A stretch of DNA of 64,000 bases from Impatiens glandulifera (GCF_907164915.1 NC_061869.1:11988221-12052220); one strand, 5' to 3'; positions 1-13,178 are shown, numbered from the stretch's first letter. Program-made: numbers and translations. Notes: generated by a model from the letters alone, not told the origin.

Positions 1-790
1 CTAAAAAGTAAATCTATTTGTTTTCACAAGTTCCAACTTTTGAGCATGATCACAATTTCTTCTTATTAATTAGTATGATTTTTTCATTATATCTAAAGAA
101 CACATTTTAATTAAAAAAAAATAGAAAGTAAAAACTAAAAATTAATCTATTTGTTTTCACAAGTTCCAACTTTTGACATGATCACAATTTCTTCTTATTA
201 ATTAGTAGTATTTTTTCACAATTATTTTTTATCTTATTTACCAAGAATTCTTTCTTTCAGACCTCTTTATCCAAAATTTTGGTGCATTCCTTTCTCTTTT
301 CAAACTATATATATTCGTATCCAATCACTTGTTATACTCCAAATGAAACTCATAAAGCCCATTATCATATTTTTACACTCACATTTATCCTCATCTAGAT
401 TTTCTCAAAGACTTTGAGGATTTGATTTAATTTCTACTAATTTGAACTTGACAACACCTAATATGATAACGTATGGTAACGGCGATAAATGCCCTTACAG
501 AATCCCATCAGTAACGATTTTACTAACTTTCAGTAACGGTTTTCGTCTTCACTTATGTTCATTTTTCTACTTTTTCTACTAGTGCTTAATTCAAAAAATA
601 AAAAATACTACAAATTTATTTTTATTTTCAAATGCATCTATTTCTCCGTAACATTAACTTAGATATAGAAATGTAATTATTCTAAATCACTTAAAAAAAT
701 AAGATAACATACTAATAAAAATTCCTTAATTTAAAAAATAAATCCTAATTCATCCCCTACATGTATAGCAGTTTGTCAACCGTCCTAAAC
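1..790 (+). repeat. Dispersed repeat family F, copy 1
   Basis: Non-coding AT-rich repeat found again at about 5080-5860 and 44640-45440 in the same orientation. Shared landmarks are CAAGTTCCAACTTTT, GATCACAATTTCTTCTTATT, CCAAAATTTTGGTGCATTC and TTGTTATACTCC. In this copy the first ~90 bases are tandemly duplicated (about 1-85 and 130-217). A TAACG-rich insert at about 462-540 is absent from the other copies. A diverged partial copy is seen at 2990-3130. No coding capacity is apparent; the origin of the family is not recognised. Confidence 0.7.
462..540. repeat. TAACGG-motif short repeat (inverted match at 63.1 kb)
   Basis: Short segment carrying several TAACG/GTTAC motifs. Its reverse complement matches about 63130-63215, sharing CGATAAATG and CATCAGTAACG in the same order. 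It interrupts repeat family F copy 1. Repeated short motifs like this are typical of transposon subterminal regions, but no terminal inverted repeats were found, so the class is open. Confidence 0.5.
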
Positions 791-949
791 CAAGTCGTCG
801 GAAGTTTCCGCCAAATCAATACTCCCCAAACAAGACATCGGCAACACTCTGCTCTTCCGATCCTGCCAGCCAAGCCGCAACTAAGACATCCACACGGATG
901 AACCAACGATTTTATTAGTGGTGCATAAGAAATCCCTAAAATATTAGAG

Positions 950-2800
950 CACGTAATAAATATATATAACTAATAATAGCAATTTTTCTAATTTATATTT
1001 CATTATAGATAAATATATTTTGTTAATTTAATTATATTTTACATTTTTTAAATAATTATCCTTTCTAATATATTAGATAATATTTTTTCACAATAATTTT
1101 TTTTCATTTTTGTGCATAATTTAAAAAAAGATTTATATTTTCTAAATTTAGCTCTAAATTGATAAATAAGATTTTTTATTTTAAAAGTTAAAGTGAAGTG
1201 ACAAATATAATAAATGAGGCTATATATTTTCAAAAAAGAATTATGTATATGTTATATAAATATATAATACATCTTAGGATATGTAAAAACATTTTGTTAT
1301 ATATATACTAATTGTTTTTGTTGAAAAGCTATAATCATATGTATTAATTAAGTCACTCCACTTTCACTTTCAAAACAGTAAATATTATATATAAATTTAG
1401 AACTATATTTAGAAAATGTAAATAATTTTCAAAAAAGAATAATAGTATTTAAATATATAGGAAATTCTGAATAATTATCTTAAATGGTACGTAAGAATAT
1501 TAAACTAAAAGGCTCATCATTTTAAATGTAAATTTTCTTTAGTTAAATGTAATCATTTTTTCCATATAGTTTCAATTAATTTAAATTATTTTAATATTTT
1601 TGTTAAAATAATAATAAAAACATTTTTAGATAAAAAAAAAATTAAAATATGAAATTATTTAAATACTTTATGAAAGGTAATTATTTAAAGTTTTTTTGGA
1701 TGAAGTTTAACATAATAAAGTTTGATTTTATTTACACTACAATTGTAATTGATACTAACTAGCTTGTAATCCTTATTATCTCACATATTTTTGTTTTATA
1801 TAGAAGTTTCATCTCCTAATTCATCTCATTCATGTCTATCATCTCCTTTTTTGTTTATTGTTATTAGTTTTAATAATCATAGATTTAACACAACAAAAAA
1901 ACTTATCTGAGTTGAAATTCTATATATACATCGCCTTTCTGATAGATCTTTCACGCCATCAAGTAAGTAAAAATTGTGAAATCTTTACAAGGAATTCGTC
2001 AACCAGAGTACTCTTGTGAATCCGAGAAATTTGACAAAAGCTCCACCCACCAACAGCTAGCGTCAACAAATCATCTCTAGATTTGTACTTGAATCAAATA
2101 GAAAATTCAACTAAGATATGTTTGAGTGATTTATTATTGTTAGTCCTTAAAAATGGATATATAAAAGACAAAGTCACAATATATGTAAGAAACTTAACCT
2201 AACAAACTATGACCACACCTATTTCATGTTAAACAAAATACTTACACTTTCAGAATAAATTGTTTTCAATTTAGCCCTTAACCTTTTCTTTATCTCTGAA
2301 AATTTACCTTTCTTTTCCTCTTTTCTCAAAACAGACAAACCCAAAATTTTATAAGACCATATTTTCTTTTAAAAATTTACTATTTTAAGGATTTATTTTT
2401 TTATATATTTTAAAGTAAATTTTATTTTATTTACAAAAACACAAATAGGCTAAAAGAAAAGATTTTGACACAGCCTAGAGCAAGTTTAATATTATAATAA
2501 TTATTTTCAAAATTTTAAATTATGTTCAGATTTAATATAAAACTTGGACATGTTTCATTTCAATTTAATTTAAGTGTAACTAAAAATTAAAATAGTGAAA
2601 TTTTAGTTAAAAAATAATGTTATAAATATATATGAGACAAGAAGAGAGAATACATGTCTTTAGTGTTTTTTAATCATGATTTTCTTGCTTTGATTACATT
2701 CAAAGAGAGACAAATGCCAAGTATATATTGATTTGTAATCATATTTTTACTTGTGAGACTATTTTATGAAAAGAAAATATTGATAAAAAAAATCCTACAC
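950..2800 (+). repeat. LTR-like dispersed repeat, copy A (most diverged)
   Basis: First of five copies (A-E) of a roughly 2-3 kb non-coding repeat, all in the same orientation. Landmarks here are GATAAATAAGATTTTTTATT near 1160, ATAAATGAGGCTATATATTT near 1211, AACCTAACAAACTATGACC near 2197 and TTTAGCCCTTAA near 2271. The better copies C, D and E carry an LTR-like end followed by a tRNA-iMet primer-site-like motif; here that motif is lost (about 1870-1900). No open frame of note. I infer a decayed non-autonomous LTR retroelement. Confidence 0.6.
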
Positions 2801-3154
2801 ATGATTATATTTCATATACAAAAGAATAGTACTATAGTGATTTTTCTTAATTGAAAAATAAGAATCTTTTTGATTAATAATAAGAAAATATAAAATATCC
2901 CATTAAGATATATGTTAAAAAGAGTTGTTTAAAATATTATCTAGAGAACTTAAAGTGAGGTAATTATCTAGAGAACAAACTTTAATTTAAAAAAATAAAT
3001 GTAATTACAGAAAATAATTACATTTATTTGTTTCCCACAAGTTCTAACTTTTGAGCACTTCAAAATTTTTTGGTATTAAGTTCATTTCTTTCAAATCTTT
3101 TTATATATATCAAAATATTATGCTCATTTCTCACTTCCAAATCTCTTGAACATT

Positions 3155-3185
3155 ACACTACAATAAAAAAGGGGATTTGTAACCA
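3155..3185 (+). mobile_element. CACTA-type terminal motif, single end only
   Basis: The sequence CACTACAATAAAAAAGGGG matches the usual CACTACAA start of plant CACTA (En/Spm) terminal inverted repeats. No matching reverse-complement end was found downstream, so this may be a truncated element or chance in AT-rich DNA. Confidence 0.3.
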
Positions 3186-3189
3186 AAAC

Positions 3190-4390
3190 TTATTGGTGTT
3201 GGTGGATCATCATAATTTTTGTATGGTTTTACCCACTTAATTTGAGACTAAATTAATAAATGTTGGAAAATTAATAAAACATAAAAAAACGTAGAAAAAA
3301 ATTAAAAAAAATTAAAAATTTAGCTACATTCATTCCCGCACTTTTATCTAAAGGAAACATATGACTCAAATTCTCCAGGAAATTTCATTCTTATACGATA
3401 TAACACACATAAAATTTATTATTCCGTCTTTTATTTGTCAATCACTGTGGAAATATATCAATTACTCAAGTGAGAAAAAGAGAGAATTAATTTGTTTCTT
3501 AGTTTTTCAGTAGGTTTATTCTATTTGTTTCTTTACAGGAACATAAGTGGATAGTGGATGTTCTTATTATTGTTCATATATATGCTACAGAGTCTGTAAG
3601 ACTAATTTATAATTTTCTCGATTGGGTGTAATTTTGTGCTTTGCCAACCATTTTTAGCTAGAAAGATGGTTGCATAAACGATTTATGATTCATACATTAC
3701 TAATTGTTTCAATAACGTAATTGTTTCAGCTATATGATTGTTTATAGGAATTTGAAATTTTTTATGAGTTTCAGTCTTTCTATTTCCTTGGCTTAATTAT
3801 TAGATCAATAGTATGGTTGATATCTTTTCCAGATTTTATCCACGTGGAATCCAAGGTTGTATCTTGCATGTGACATCTTAAGAAATTGTTATGAATCATT
3901 TGCATGTCTAGGTGAGTGTTACAATTTCTAACTTCGGGTTTTCCTTAGATAAGCATTTAATTAACTCTGGTTCTTTAATTTGATTGCATGTATTATTAAA
4001 GAGAGTTTTGCCAAATATTATCATCCTCTTGCATTTAATTAAAGATATGACATTGTTTTTAATTCTGTGTGATCATTCTAAATCGTAAAGATGAAATTCA
4101 GTGACTAATTATTCACTTATGAACCAAATGATTTATCATACTAATGAACATTTTCTCACATTTCTTTCTCCACTAAATATAGACAGCTATGCTAAAAAAA
4201 AATTGGTCTAAAAATGTGAACCTTTTTTTTATTATTATTGAAAAATCATTTGGTTCATTAGCTGTGAAAGTTTTCACTTTTAACCAATCACATACCTTTT
4301 AAAAAAAATCAATCTCCTTTCAAAGAGCATGTGAAAGTTTTCACACAATAAATTATTTTCTCTTGATTTTGTGAGAAAAAGTAAATAATG
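3190..4390. other. Gene-free AT-rich stretch
   Basis: No reading frame, RNA gene or recognisable element. Stops are frequent in all frames and no splice-linked exons stand out. Confidence 0.6.
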
Positions 4391-4397
4391 ACTCTTG

Positions 4398-4630
4398 GGG
4401 CTTGTTCGATTGGGTTATTTGAATAACCTAGAGAGAAAAAAGTAACGATGGTTGATGATTTTGAGAATGTGATGATTATATTTGGTAAAATGATTTAAAA
4501 TGTATTGATATATATAAATAAAATAAAAAATAATAATTAAAATATAAGGTATTTTAATATTTTGATTAATGAAATTAATGATGTGATTGGTAAGAAGTGA
4601 TTGATGAAAAAACTTATTTTGTACAGATTA
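4398..4630. mobile_element. Tourist-like MITE relative, one clear end
   Basis: Begins with GGGCTTGTTCGATTGGGTTA, close to the terminal repeat of the intact MITE at 20738-20980. The body, including TGATGATTTTGAGAA, matches the further copy at about 21032-21275. The second end is not clear. Class is inferred from the end sequence (PIF/Harbinger, Tourist type). Confidence 0.45.
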
Positions 4631-5079
4631 AATAAAAAAAAATTTAAAAAACAAGACTTGAAATAAAAATGAAAAAATTTAAATAGGTATTTATTTTAAA
4701 TTTAATTTAATTATTTTTAAAGAAAATTGGATGGACAAATTTTTTACAGTACATTTCTCTGGTGATTCTATTGGGGACAGAGATGTTTGACTCGAAACAT
4801 AATTTTGGTCATTTTATAAATATATTTTTACACTTTAAGGTTTACATACTCGGGATTTGTTTGTCTTTCTAACTTGCATGAGCTCTATAAGTTCTTTTTA
4901 CTTTGAGGTTGTATATGGTATGTATGGTGTGACACCGGCTATACATTTATTGCCTTACGTGTTAATATCGACCAATGTGAAATTACTATTTTGCGTCTAG
5001 CTTTGGTGTAGTGGCTATATTTCGATTTATCGGGAGTAATCAATTTCCACTACTTCTAAACTTTTTTTTTTAATTTTTC

Positions 5080-5860
5080 CTAGTTTTGTGAGAAAAATTA
5101 GGTGACGTTTCATTCGTCAAAATTATTTTAAATTAATTAATTTAAAAATAATTTTAATTGAATCTATCATATTATTTTCTTATCTCACTCGAGATTCGAG
5201 AATAAAGTAAACATTGTTCCATTCAATTAATTTTGATGAATCTAATTTAAACTTAATTTTTGAAACAACTTAAAATTAACTCTAATCTGAATTGAAATTA
5301 ATGACTTTATTTGAGAACCCACCTTAATTTTAGAAAATAAAATAATTAAAAAAACGAAAATAAATCTATTTGTTTTCACAAAGTTCCAACTTTTAAGCAT
5401 GATCACAATTTCTTCTTATTAATAGTAATATTTTTATCACAATTTGTTTTATATTATTACCAGGAAATCTTTACTTTCAGATCTCTTTATCCAAAATTTT
5501 GGTGCATTCATTTCTCTTCAACTTTTATATATTTCTATCCAATCAATTGTTATACTCCAGATGAAACAGATAAAGAACATTTCTCCTCATCTAGATTTTC
5601 TTGATGACACTTAATTCAAAAAATGAAAAATACTATGACTTTATTTTTATTTCCAAATGAATATTTTTCTTCATAATAATAATAACTTAATTAAACCAGT
5701 GAAACCTAGACTCTACAAATGTAATTATTCTAAATCACTTAAAAAACAACAAAGCATACTAATAAAAGTTTTTCAAATATAAAAAAGAACATTCCTAATT
5801 CATCCCCTACATTCATATGCAGTTGCTCAAACGTCCTAAACCAAGTTATCGGGTTTAATT
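5080..5860 (+). repeat. Dispersed repeat family F, copy 2
   Basis: Same landmarks and order as copy 1 (CTTATCTCACTC, TTTGTTTTCACAAAGTTCC, GATCACAATTTCTTC, CCAAAATTTTGGTGCATTC). It aligns over nearly its whole length with copy 3 at 44640-45440. Non-coding. Confidence 0.7.
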
Positions 5861-6680
5861 ACTACTGGTCTGCCCGTCATACTCACAAGAACCACAAAGT
5901 ACTTCACTAGTTGACTGCCCCACAAACGTTTTATAAAGTGTTTGTCAAGGATTATCGATCAAATTCAAAATATCACCTTGAGTCTCCCGGTAGGTTGCTC
6001 TTCAATCAAAACGATCACTTACGAGAAGTTGTTTTTCTCAAAAAACTTTACGTGCGGGACATCTCTTGGTAGACAATTTTGATTTCCTTATCGACGATGT
6101 TCTTTATCGCGGTCAAGATTGTTGTACCTAATTCACTCTAACCGTTATCCAAGAAAATGCATTAGTTATAAGTGTATGAAGATGATTTCAACGTGAATAA
6201 GTTTATGAATTTTGAAGAAAATAAACTCAGAGTTTTTGGGAGCATAATAGAATCATCGAAATAATATAAGAAAAGGTTGAAGAATGTGAAATTGTTGAGA
6301 GTAGAAATGAAATAATTAACATATATAATAAAATTTTAAAATAAGCAATAAAGAAAAGTGGTTAAGAAGTAGTGTATATGTAATTTGAAGCATTTGATCC
6401 GTTTTTTTAAGGTAGTTGTTTAATAAAATTAATTTCTTTGATTTGAAAATATAAATAAAAAAAATGATTTTTGACAAGGGTAAAAACTCTCAGCGAAAGT
6501 TTAATTGGCGTCGGTGATGGTTTTCATCGAGGACGACAAATGCTTCCAGAAACTGCCGGTAATTCAACTTTCTGTAAAAGAAAAATTAGTATCACCGAAA
6601 ACATTTAAAGTAATCGTAGATAATATTATTATCGAGAGCACTAATCACTCTAAGGGATAATTCAATTCTTATCGAGAATA
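5860..6680. other. Gene-free stretch, slightly GC-richer
   Basis: A less AT-rich patch (about 5860-6170) than its surroundings, but no frame could be matched to a known protein on either strand. It lies downstream of the kinase relic on the minus strand and could hold decayed exons of the same gene; this is not shown. Confidence 0.4.
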
Positions 6681-6689
6681 GAGTCCATG

Positions 6690-6990
6690 CTTAATCAGGA
6701 AAAAGATCTGCCTGCAAAGAGAGTTCGAGCTATAAATTAGCACACAAGTGATACCCAAAAAAAGTGTTTGACAACTGAAATAACCTAAGCATCATATTTC
6801 TGAAGTTGCAAGTCCTTTAGGTGGAATAAGTCTTATAAAAAAACAATCAGCAATCTTCTTCATGAGGTAGAAATTAGGGTTTGTTTTTATTACTTTGCAA
6901 ATCCAAAATCAGCAATTTTCAAAACTGCATTCGCATCATTTGTAGTGAGCAAGAGATTCTGTTCAAATTCAATCTCATATTAGATTAAAA
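6690..6990 (-). pseudogene. ATG1-like Ser/Thr kinase fragment
   Basis: Minus-strand translation gives QNLLLTTNDANAVLKIADFG followed by FAK. This matches the end of the catalytic loop and the Mg-binding DFG motif of autophagy-initiating ATG1 kinases. Further along, PPKGLA and then LQLQKYDA recall the activation-loop to subdomain VIII/IX stretch (QPxGLA ... MQLQKYDA) of plant ATG1. An intron-like GT...TTTGCAG follows, and then GCAGATCTTT, the codons that would continue as A-D-L. The HRD motif upstream is frameshifted, the CGSP-APE part is missing and stops follow FAK, so the piece cannot encode a kinase. ATG1 phosphorylates autophagy factors in the cytosol. The intron-like gap argues for a genomic relic rather than a retrocopy. 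Another CAMK-like kinase cannot be excluded. Confidence 0.5.
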
Positions 6991-7585
6991 AAAAAGCATT
7001 TCAAAACAACTGATCTCATGTTAAACATACTCGAGGCTTTTGGATTACGAGAAAACCAGCGAGTCTATGGAAGTAGTATCAAAGTCGTTCGTAAGATTGA
7101 TGAAGTGGGAGAGAATTAAGCGATATTATAATATTTTCCAAAGCATTCTTTCACTTCGACAATAATTCTCGGTAATCATACAGAACTAGTGGTCATTGTG
7201 GCGAGTTTTAGAGTACGAGAAAATATGTACTGTAGATTTTGTTGTTTCCGATGACTCTATGCCGCTGGATGACCAACCATTGATACCCGAGATTTTGTGG
7301 ATATGGTTCCGGCTACAAGTATTTTTGTTACCTTCTTTTCAAAGTGAAAATTGAGTGTACATAGAAATTCCTAAAATTAGTAGAAACACATAATAAATAT
7401 ATTAGATAATATTTTTTCATTTTTTATTTTTCATAATTTAGAAAAAGATTTTTATTTTATAAATTTAACATTCAATTGATAAATAAGATTTTTTATTTTA
7501 TAAGATAAAGTGAAGTGACAAATAATAAATGAGGCTATATATTTAAAAAAAAAATATGTATATGTTATTATGGTTTGTAAAAACA

Positions 7586-7734
<149 letters not shown>

Positions 7735-8349
7735 CTACATTTAGAAAATGTAAATATTTTTTAAAAAAGAATAATATTATTTAAATTTATAGGGAATTCT
7801 GAATGATTATCTTAAATGGTAAGAATATTAAACTAAAAAAACTCATCATTCTAATTGTAAATTTTCTTTGGTTAATTGTAATCAATTTTTTCTATATCTT
7901 TTCAATTAATTTCAATTATTTTAATATTTTTGTAAAACTAATAATAAAAGAGTTTTTAGATAAAAATAAAATAAAATTTTGAATTATTTAAATAGTTTAT
8001 GAAAGGTAATTATTTATATATTTTTCATTTAATTTATTATATACATTTTAAGATACCTATTAGAATGGTAAAATCTTATGGATAGTAAGATAGCTCCAAA
8101 TTTTAATTGTTAGATAAATCATTTATTTTTTTTTATTTTTTATGGATGAATGACAAATTTATACTTTAAGATTATTTTATTGGGATGAAGATTAACATAA
8201 TAAAGGTTTTTTTTATTTACATGATAATTGTAATTGATGCAATTTAAAGTTTAAACAATAATATTATATAATTAAATACGACTTTTTACTTATTATTATT
8301 ATTATTATTATATAATATAATACATATTTATTTTTATTTTTTTAAATAA

Positions 8350-8590
8350 CGCTCAGGAACGGATTCAAGATTTAGAGTTAGGGTGAGTTTAAAAATAATT
8401 GAGTTAGAACTTAAAAATAACGAAATTTTTTTGGATAAAATGAGTGGAAAAACGTAAATTTACATTTTTTTTAATAATTAAATAAACAAATAATAAATTA
8501 TGTTGAAAATTTTGAAAAATATTAAAAAGTGATTTCACATTTCTGCCGTAAAAAAAAATTCTTTTTTTGGGGTGAGCCATTTAAGTTAAA
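8350..8590 (+). repeat. Small dispersed repeat family S, copy 1
   Basis: About 240 bp repeat with landmarks GGATTCAAGATTTAGAG, GGTGAGTTTAAA and TTTAATAATTAAATAAAC, ending in a GGGGTGAGCC stretch. The same family lies at 10836-11055 (-), 22520-22735 (+), 29785-30020 (+) and 48925-49150 (-). Non-coding and MITE-sized. Confidence 0.65.
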
Positions 8591-8825
8591 AAATGTAACA
8601 ATAAGTATATAGTACCCAATAAAGCTTAAACTGTATTTATATGTATGTTTTCTATTTGTTTACATTGGTTTATTTATTCAGACCATTTTTTATTTTTGTT
8701 TTGTTATTGGATTTATTCATAAAGTAATTTGTAAGTCCTCATGAATTATTATATATTTTGAAATCGTTTTGATTAAAAGTGGAAAGTCATGTATGTGAGG
8801 TTTCATTTTAATTCTCCTCATCTTC

Positions 8826-8869
8826 AAAAAAAAAAAAAAAACAAAAAAAAAAAAAAAAAAAAAAAAAAA
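8826..8869. repeat. Poly(A) tract
   Basis: About 44 bases of almost pure A with a single C and a trailing T. It may be a retroposition tail or simple repeat; no adjacent retroelement 3' end is recognised. Confidence 0.8.
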
Positions 8870-9726
8870 TAAAAAAATTATAATTAAAAATGATAAATGG
8901 TAATACTATTATATATCTCACATATTTTTTTTATATAAAAGTCCCATTCAAAGCTGTCAAAATCGAGAGTTTACGTAAAATCGTTAGTTGTAAACTGATA
9001 AAAAATCTAAAGTTTATTTGAAATCGTAAAATTTTAATATAAAAAAATAATAGTTATATATTATTATCATTTATATATATAATTAAGTATTTTATACTTA
9101 GCCAATTTTAAAATTTTGTATATTTAAATATAAATTAATTAAAAAATATTAATAAATAAATAACATTATAAAAAAATTATACTTAGAAAATTAATTATAT
9201 TAATTAATTTTTTTTGAATAAATAATAATTTTATTTTTTATTTTTAAATATAAATTAATTTTTTAACGTAAAATCGTAAAATCGAAATTATTTATAAACT
9301 CGTAAAATCTTATCTTAGTAAATTTAAAATCGTAAGAGTTTACTTAAAATCAGACTCGTTAACCTCATGTAACATCGTAAAATCGTAAGATTTTAAGAGT
9401 TAACTCGAGATTTTAACAGTCTTGGTCTCATCTCCTAACACATTTATCTCATTCTTGTCTTTCATCTCCTTTTCGTTTATTGTTATTAGTTTTAATAATT
9501 TTATTACAGAAATTATTTTGATTTTAACGCCACGATTTTTTTTATTCAAGTTAGATTTTATACTTACATCGCTTTTCTAATAGATTCTCCACGCATCAAG
9601 TTAAAATCGTGAAATTACGTGGAATTTGTCAACTAGACTCACTGAATCCATGAAGTCAACTAAAGCTACACTCGCGAACAACAACACCAAATCATCTCTA
9701 GATTTGGACTGGACTTGAATTAAAGT

Positions 9727-10838
9727 TGATCTTTACATTACGAGGAACTCCATAAGTTGCACTTGGTGCCGAGTTGACTTCTTTAAGTCACCCTTGCTTC
9801 TTAGTGTACCTGATCTCTAGTCATCCCGTCTCATCTACCTCTAGAAAGTTGTTGTTGACTCCCGTATCCAACAAAGCTTTAACCATGTGGTTTCTTAATT
9901 TTGTTTCCACGAATAGTCGTCCTTTCTTCGCGAACTTTGACTCCTTAAACTTTGTTGTAACGGCACTAAGTAAGTTTAACGACCACAATCGAGCTTCATC
10001 GTGAAGGTGTTCTTGCTCCTCCATCTATGCTGATAATTTGTTCTTCATAGGGCACTCTCTTGCTTTGTGCGGCCCTTCACAAAAGAAACACTTTATTCAG
10101 GGTCTCTCTCTACGTTTCTCATCCCGACCTTCTCTACCATTGAGTTTGGTAAACATAACTGGGTTTTCATTGTTGTAGATACGGTCTCCACCATTTTCCC
10201 CCTTGTCATTCCTCTCATAGGTGGACTTTGGTTTCTCTTGTCTTCTCATTTCGACAAAAGATTCAGCCACGACAATAGCGGTGTTTAGATCTTGGACACC
10301 ACGCCGTTCCAACTCAAGCTTTGCCTACATTTGTAGACCATCAGTGAATGCGAACAAGGCTTCATCGTCTAAGTAGTTAGGGATCTCAAGGAGAGTAGTG
10401 ATGAACTCCTTGACATACTCCTTGATACTCTCTGTGTGTGAGAGTCGCCGCAACTTAGCCCTTGCTTCTCGAATGACGTTTTCAGGATAGAACGGTCTCT
10501 TGAGTTCCTCATTGAATTCACCCCAAGTATTGATAGAACATAAACCTCTTTCTATGTCACCACTTCTTCTCATTCACCACAACATTGCGGTGTCTTATAA
10601 GTACGTCGTGGCAGTATCTATCTTTCTCGCCTCTTCCACTAGGCCGAGTGCTTTCAAGTACAAATCTAGACCCCATAAGAAGTTGTCGATCTCTTTTGCG
10701 TTCCTCTCACCTAAATACGCTTTAGGTCTTAGAACGTCTATCTTTGTCGCGGATTAGGGACTCCTATAGGCGCACTTCCGCACTCTTGCGCAACCGCTTT
10801 CTTAAGTAACGTCACATCTTCTTCAGTAGTTTGTAAAA
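9727..10838 (-). pseudogene. Ty3/gypsy gag-protease relic
   Basis: Minus-strand remains of a gypsy polyprotein, in order gag, zinc knuckle, protease. The gag part (10325-10573) contains INTWGEFNEELKRPFYPENV and LRRLSHTESIKEYVKEF, as in the retrotransposon gag family. A CCHC-type knuckle reads CFFCEGPHKARECP near 10055-10090. The protease part (9821-10024) has MVKALLDTGVNNNFLEV with the catalytic D-T-G intact. Stops and shifts separate the parts. The same region lies at 46873-47975 with conserved order. At its 5' end (plus coordinate 10838) it is fused directly to small repeat S; gag N-terminus, primer site and 5' LTR are missing. At 9727 it is fused to repeat copy B. Decayed, not coding. Confidence 0.85.
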
Positions 10839-11055
10839 AAAAAGTTACGATTAAAATGTGACATTGCCCCTAAATTTTCAAAAATTTTCAATATAATTCA
10901 TTATTTTATTTATTTAATTATTAAAAAATGGTCAAACTTACATTTATTTACTCGTTTTATTCAAAATTTTCTCGTTATATCTTTAAGTCCAGCATAACCT
11001 TTTTAAACCCACCCCACCACTAAATCTTGGGTTAAATCTTGGGTTCGTCCCTGCA
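10836..11055 (-). repeat. Small repeat family S, copy 2
   Basis: Inverted relative to the 8350 copy. It aligns base by base with 48940-49150, which also abuts a gypsy gag region, and ends near CAGGGACGAACCC read on the minus strand. The shared flank supports a common origin of the two loci. Confidence 0.65.
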
Positions 11056-11059
11056 GTCA

Positions 11060-11235
11060 GTAGCAACAAACAACAGCAGTCATCGGTCGCTAGGTGCAGC
11101 AAACGTCGGTCTTCGGCCAATAGAAGCAATCTTCGGTCGCCAAGTGCAGTAAGTGTAGGTCTTCGGTCAGCGGCAGAAAACAACATTCGCCTTTGGTAGC
11201 CAGGTACAGAAAACGACGGTCCTTGGTTGCCAAAT
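11060..11235. repeat. Diverged internal tandem repeats (CGGTCGC-type)
   Basis: Repeats of a roughly 35-40 bp unit such as CTTCGGTCGCCAAGTGCAG, CTTCGGTCAGCGGCAG and CCTTGGTTGCCAAATAGG. A shorter version is at 49145-49285 beside the second gypsy block. The open frame on the minus strand follows the repeat and has no family match. Confidence 0.55.
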
Positions 11236-12522
11236 AGGAATTGAAACATTTTCTACTAATCGCATATATTGTTTAGTATTTTTTTTTTAAAAAAACTATA
11301 TAAATTAAATAAATTTTAATGCTTACCTTGTTATTTGAAAGTGAAACTGGAGTGGCTGGAAATCCTAAATAATAAAACACATAATTAATGATGAGATATA
11401 ATGATAGGTAAAGAGTCGCAGGAGTAAGACAAATGGGCAAAACTTGAAGATGTATAAGATAATAAATATTCAGAGTATTGAGAGTCATAGCTAATTGTCA
11501 CATAATTCTTCGAAAACCTGAAGATGAATAACCTTTGTAAATGTGTTAACCGATTAATTTTATGAGTCGAGAAAAAGTTCAATGATGTTCTCTTATTCTC
11601 TTATATTTGTGAAGGTTTAAGGGTGGAAATAAATGTTTTGGTTATGTCAAGGTAACCAAACATTGATTCATCCGTGGAAAATGATGCTTTGGCTAATTGA
11701 AATTTTATAAAAGTTTATATTTTGTTAAAAGTTATGCATTACATTTTTTTTAATAATTAGACATGCTGGAGAATAACATTATAGAGTATTGTATAATATT
11801 TTTCACAATAATTATTTCCCTTTTTTGTACATAATTTACAAAAAAGATTTATATTTCCTAAATTTAACTCTAAATTGATAAATAAGATTTATTTCATTTT
11901 AAAGTTAGAGAGAAATAACAAAATAATAAATGATTCTATGCATTTAAAAAATATATATTTCTTTAAATTTAGGAGAAAAGGGAAATTATATTTTTAATTA
12001 TTCTTTTCATCCAATTATTTGAATCTTAATTATATACCTGATCAAATTAATTACTTATATATTATCGTAAATTTATATTTATATTTTAAATTTTTTTATT
12101 AAATAATATTTAAGAAAAGTTAGTCAGAATTTTAATTTTTCTTTTAATGAATCCTCATACAATTTATTAGCTCAAGTAGCAGACCAGATAATAAATCTAA
12201 TATATAAACATAAATTTACAACAATATATACAATAATTACTTTTGATAATGTATACAAACTTTTCCGTAGTTAAACATTATGTGTAAATGAGCAAATAGA
12301 TAATACGTTTTTCTTATTTTATTTATATTATAAGAAAATATAATATTTTTTATTATGTAAAATTAGTAAAAAAAAAATATGGCGAGACTAGGGTTAAGAG
12401 ATTATAATTGAAAATTTGTGGTTTTCAAATCTTATTATCTCGCATATTTTCTATCTAAATATCTCGGTATTCCTTTATCTCATTTCATTCTTATTGATTG
12501 ATACTTATTTTAATAATTACAG

Positions 12523-12530
12523 TGGTATCA
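12523..12530 (+). other. Primer-binding-site-like motif
   Basis: TGGTATCA follows the TTACA end of the LTR-like segment by one base. tRNA-iMet primer sites of plant copia and gypsy elements read TGGTATCAGAGC; here the last four bases are changed (AATT). The same motif is kept in copy E (about 50234) and as TGGTGTCA in copy D (about 29160). Confidence 0.5.
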
Positions 12531-13130
12531 AATTGGTTATTTTGATATCAACACAACAAAAAAAACTTACGATTTAATATTCCAACAATCCTCCAGGTCA
12601 TCCTAAGTAAGTGAAATTGCAAAATCGTTATAAGGCATTCGTCAACCCCACTTTATGACTTATAACTGAATCCGAGATTCAACAAAAGCTCCACAATAGA
12701 ACAAGGTCAACAAATCATTTCTAAATACAGATATGAATGAAATAGAAATTAAGTTTGAGTGATTCATTATTGTTAAAGTATTGGAAATAAAAAGGGTAAA
12801 GTCACGAGATATGTAAACTTAACCTAACAAACTATGACCACACTTATTTCATGTTAAACGTAATTTCCTAAGAAAAATAGTTACACCTTCAGCACTTTTT
12901 TTTTTTCATTTTAGCCCTTAAAATTTTCTTATCTTTTAAAAAGGACCCTTCTCATTTAAGCCCTTAATTTTATAAGACCTTATTTTCTTTTAAAAAAAAT
13001 ACTTTTCTAAAGAATTTTTTTATTTTAAAGTCAATTTTATTTTATTTTATTTACTAAACACAAATAGGCTAAAAGAAAAGATTAATGAGAAATATTCATT
13101 CATTTTGTGTTTGACACGGTCTAGAGCAAG

Positions 13131-13131
<1 letters not shown>

Positions 13132-13178
<47 letters not shown>

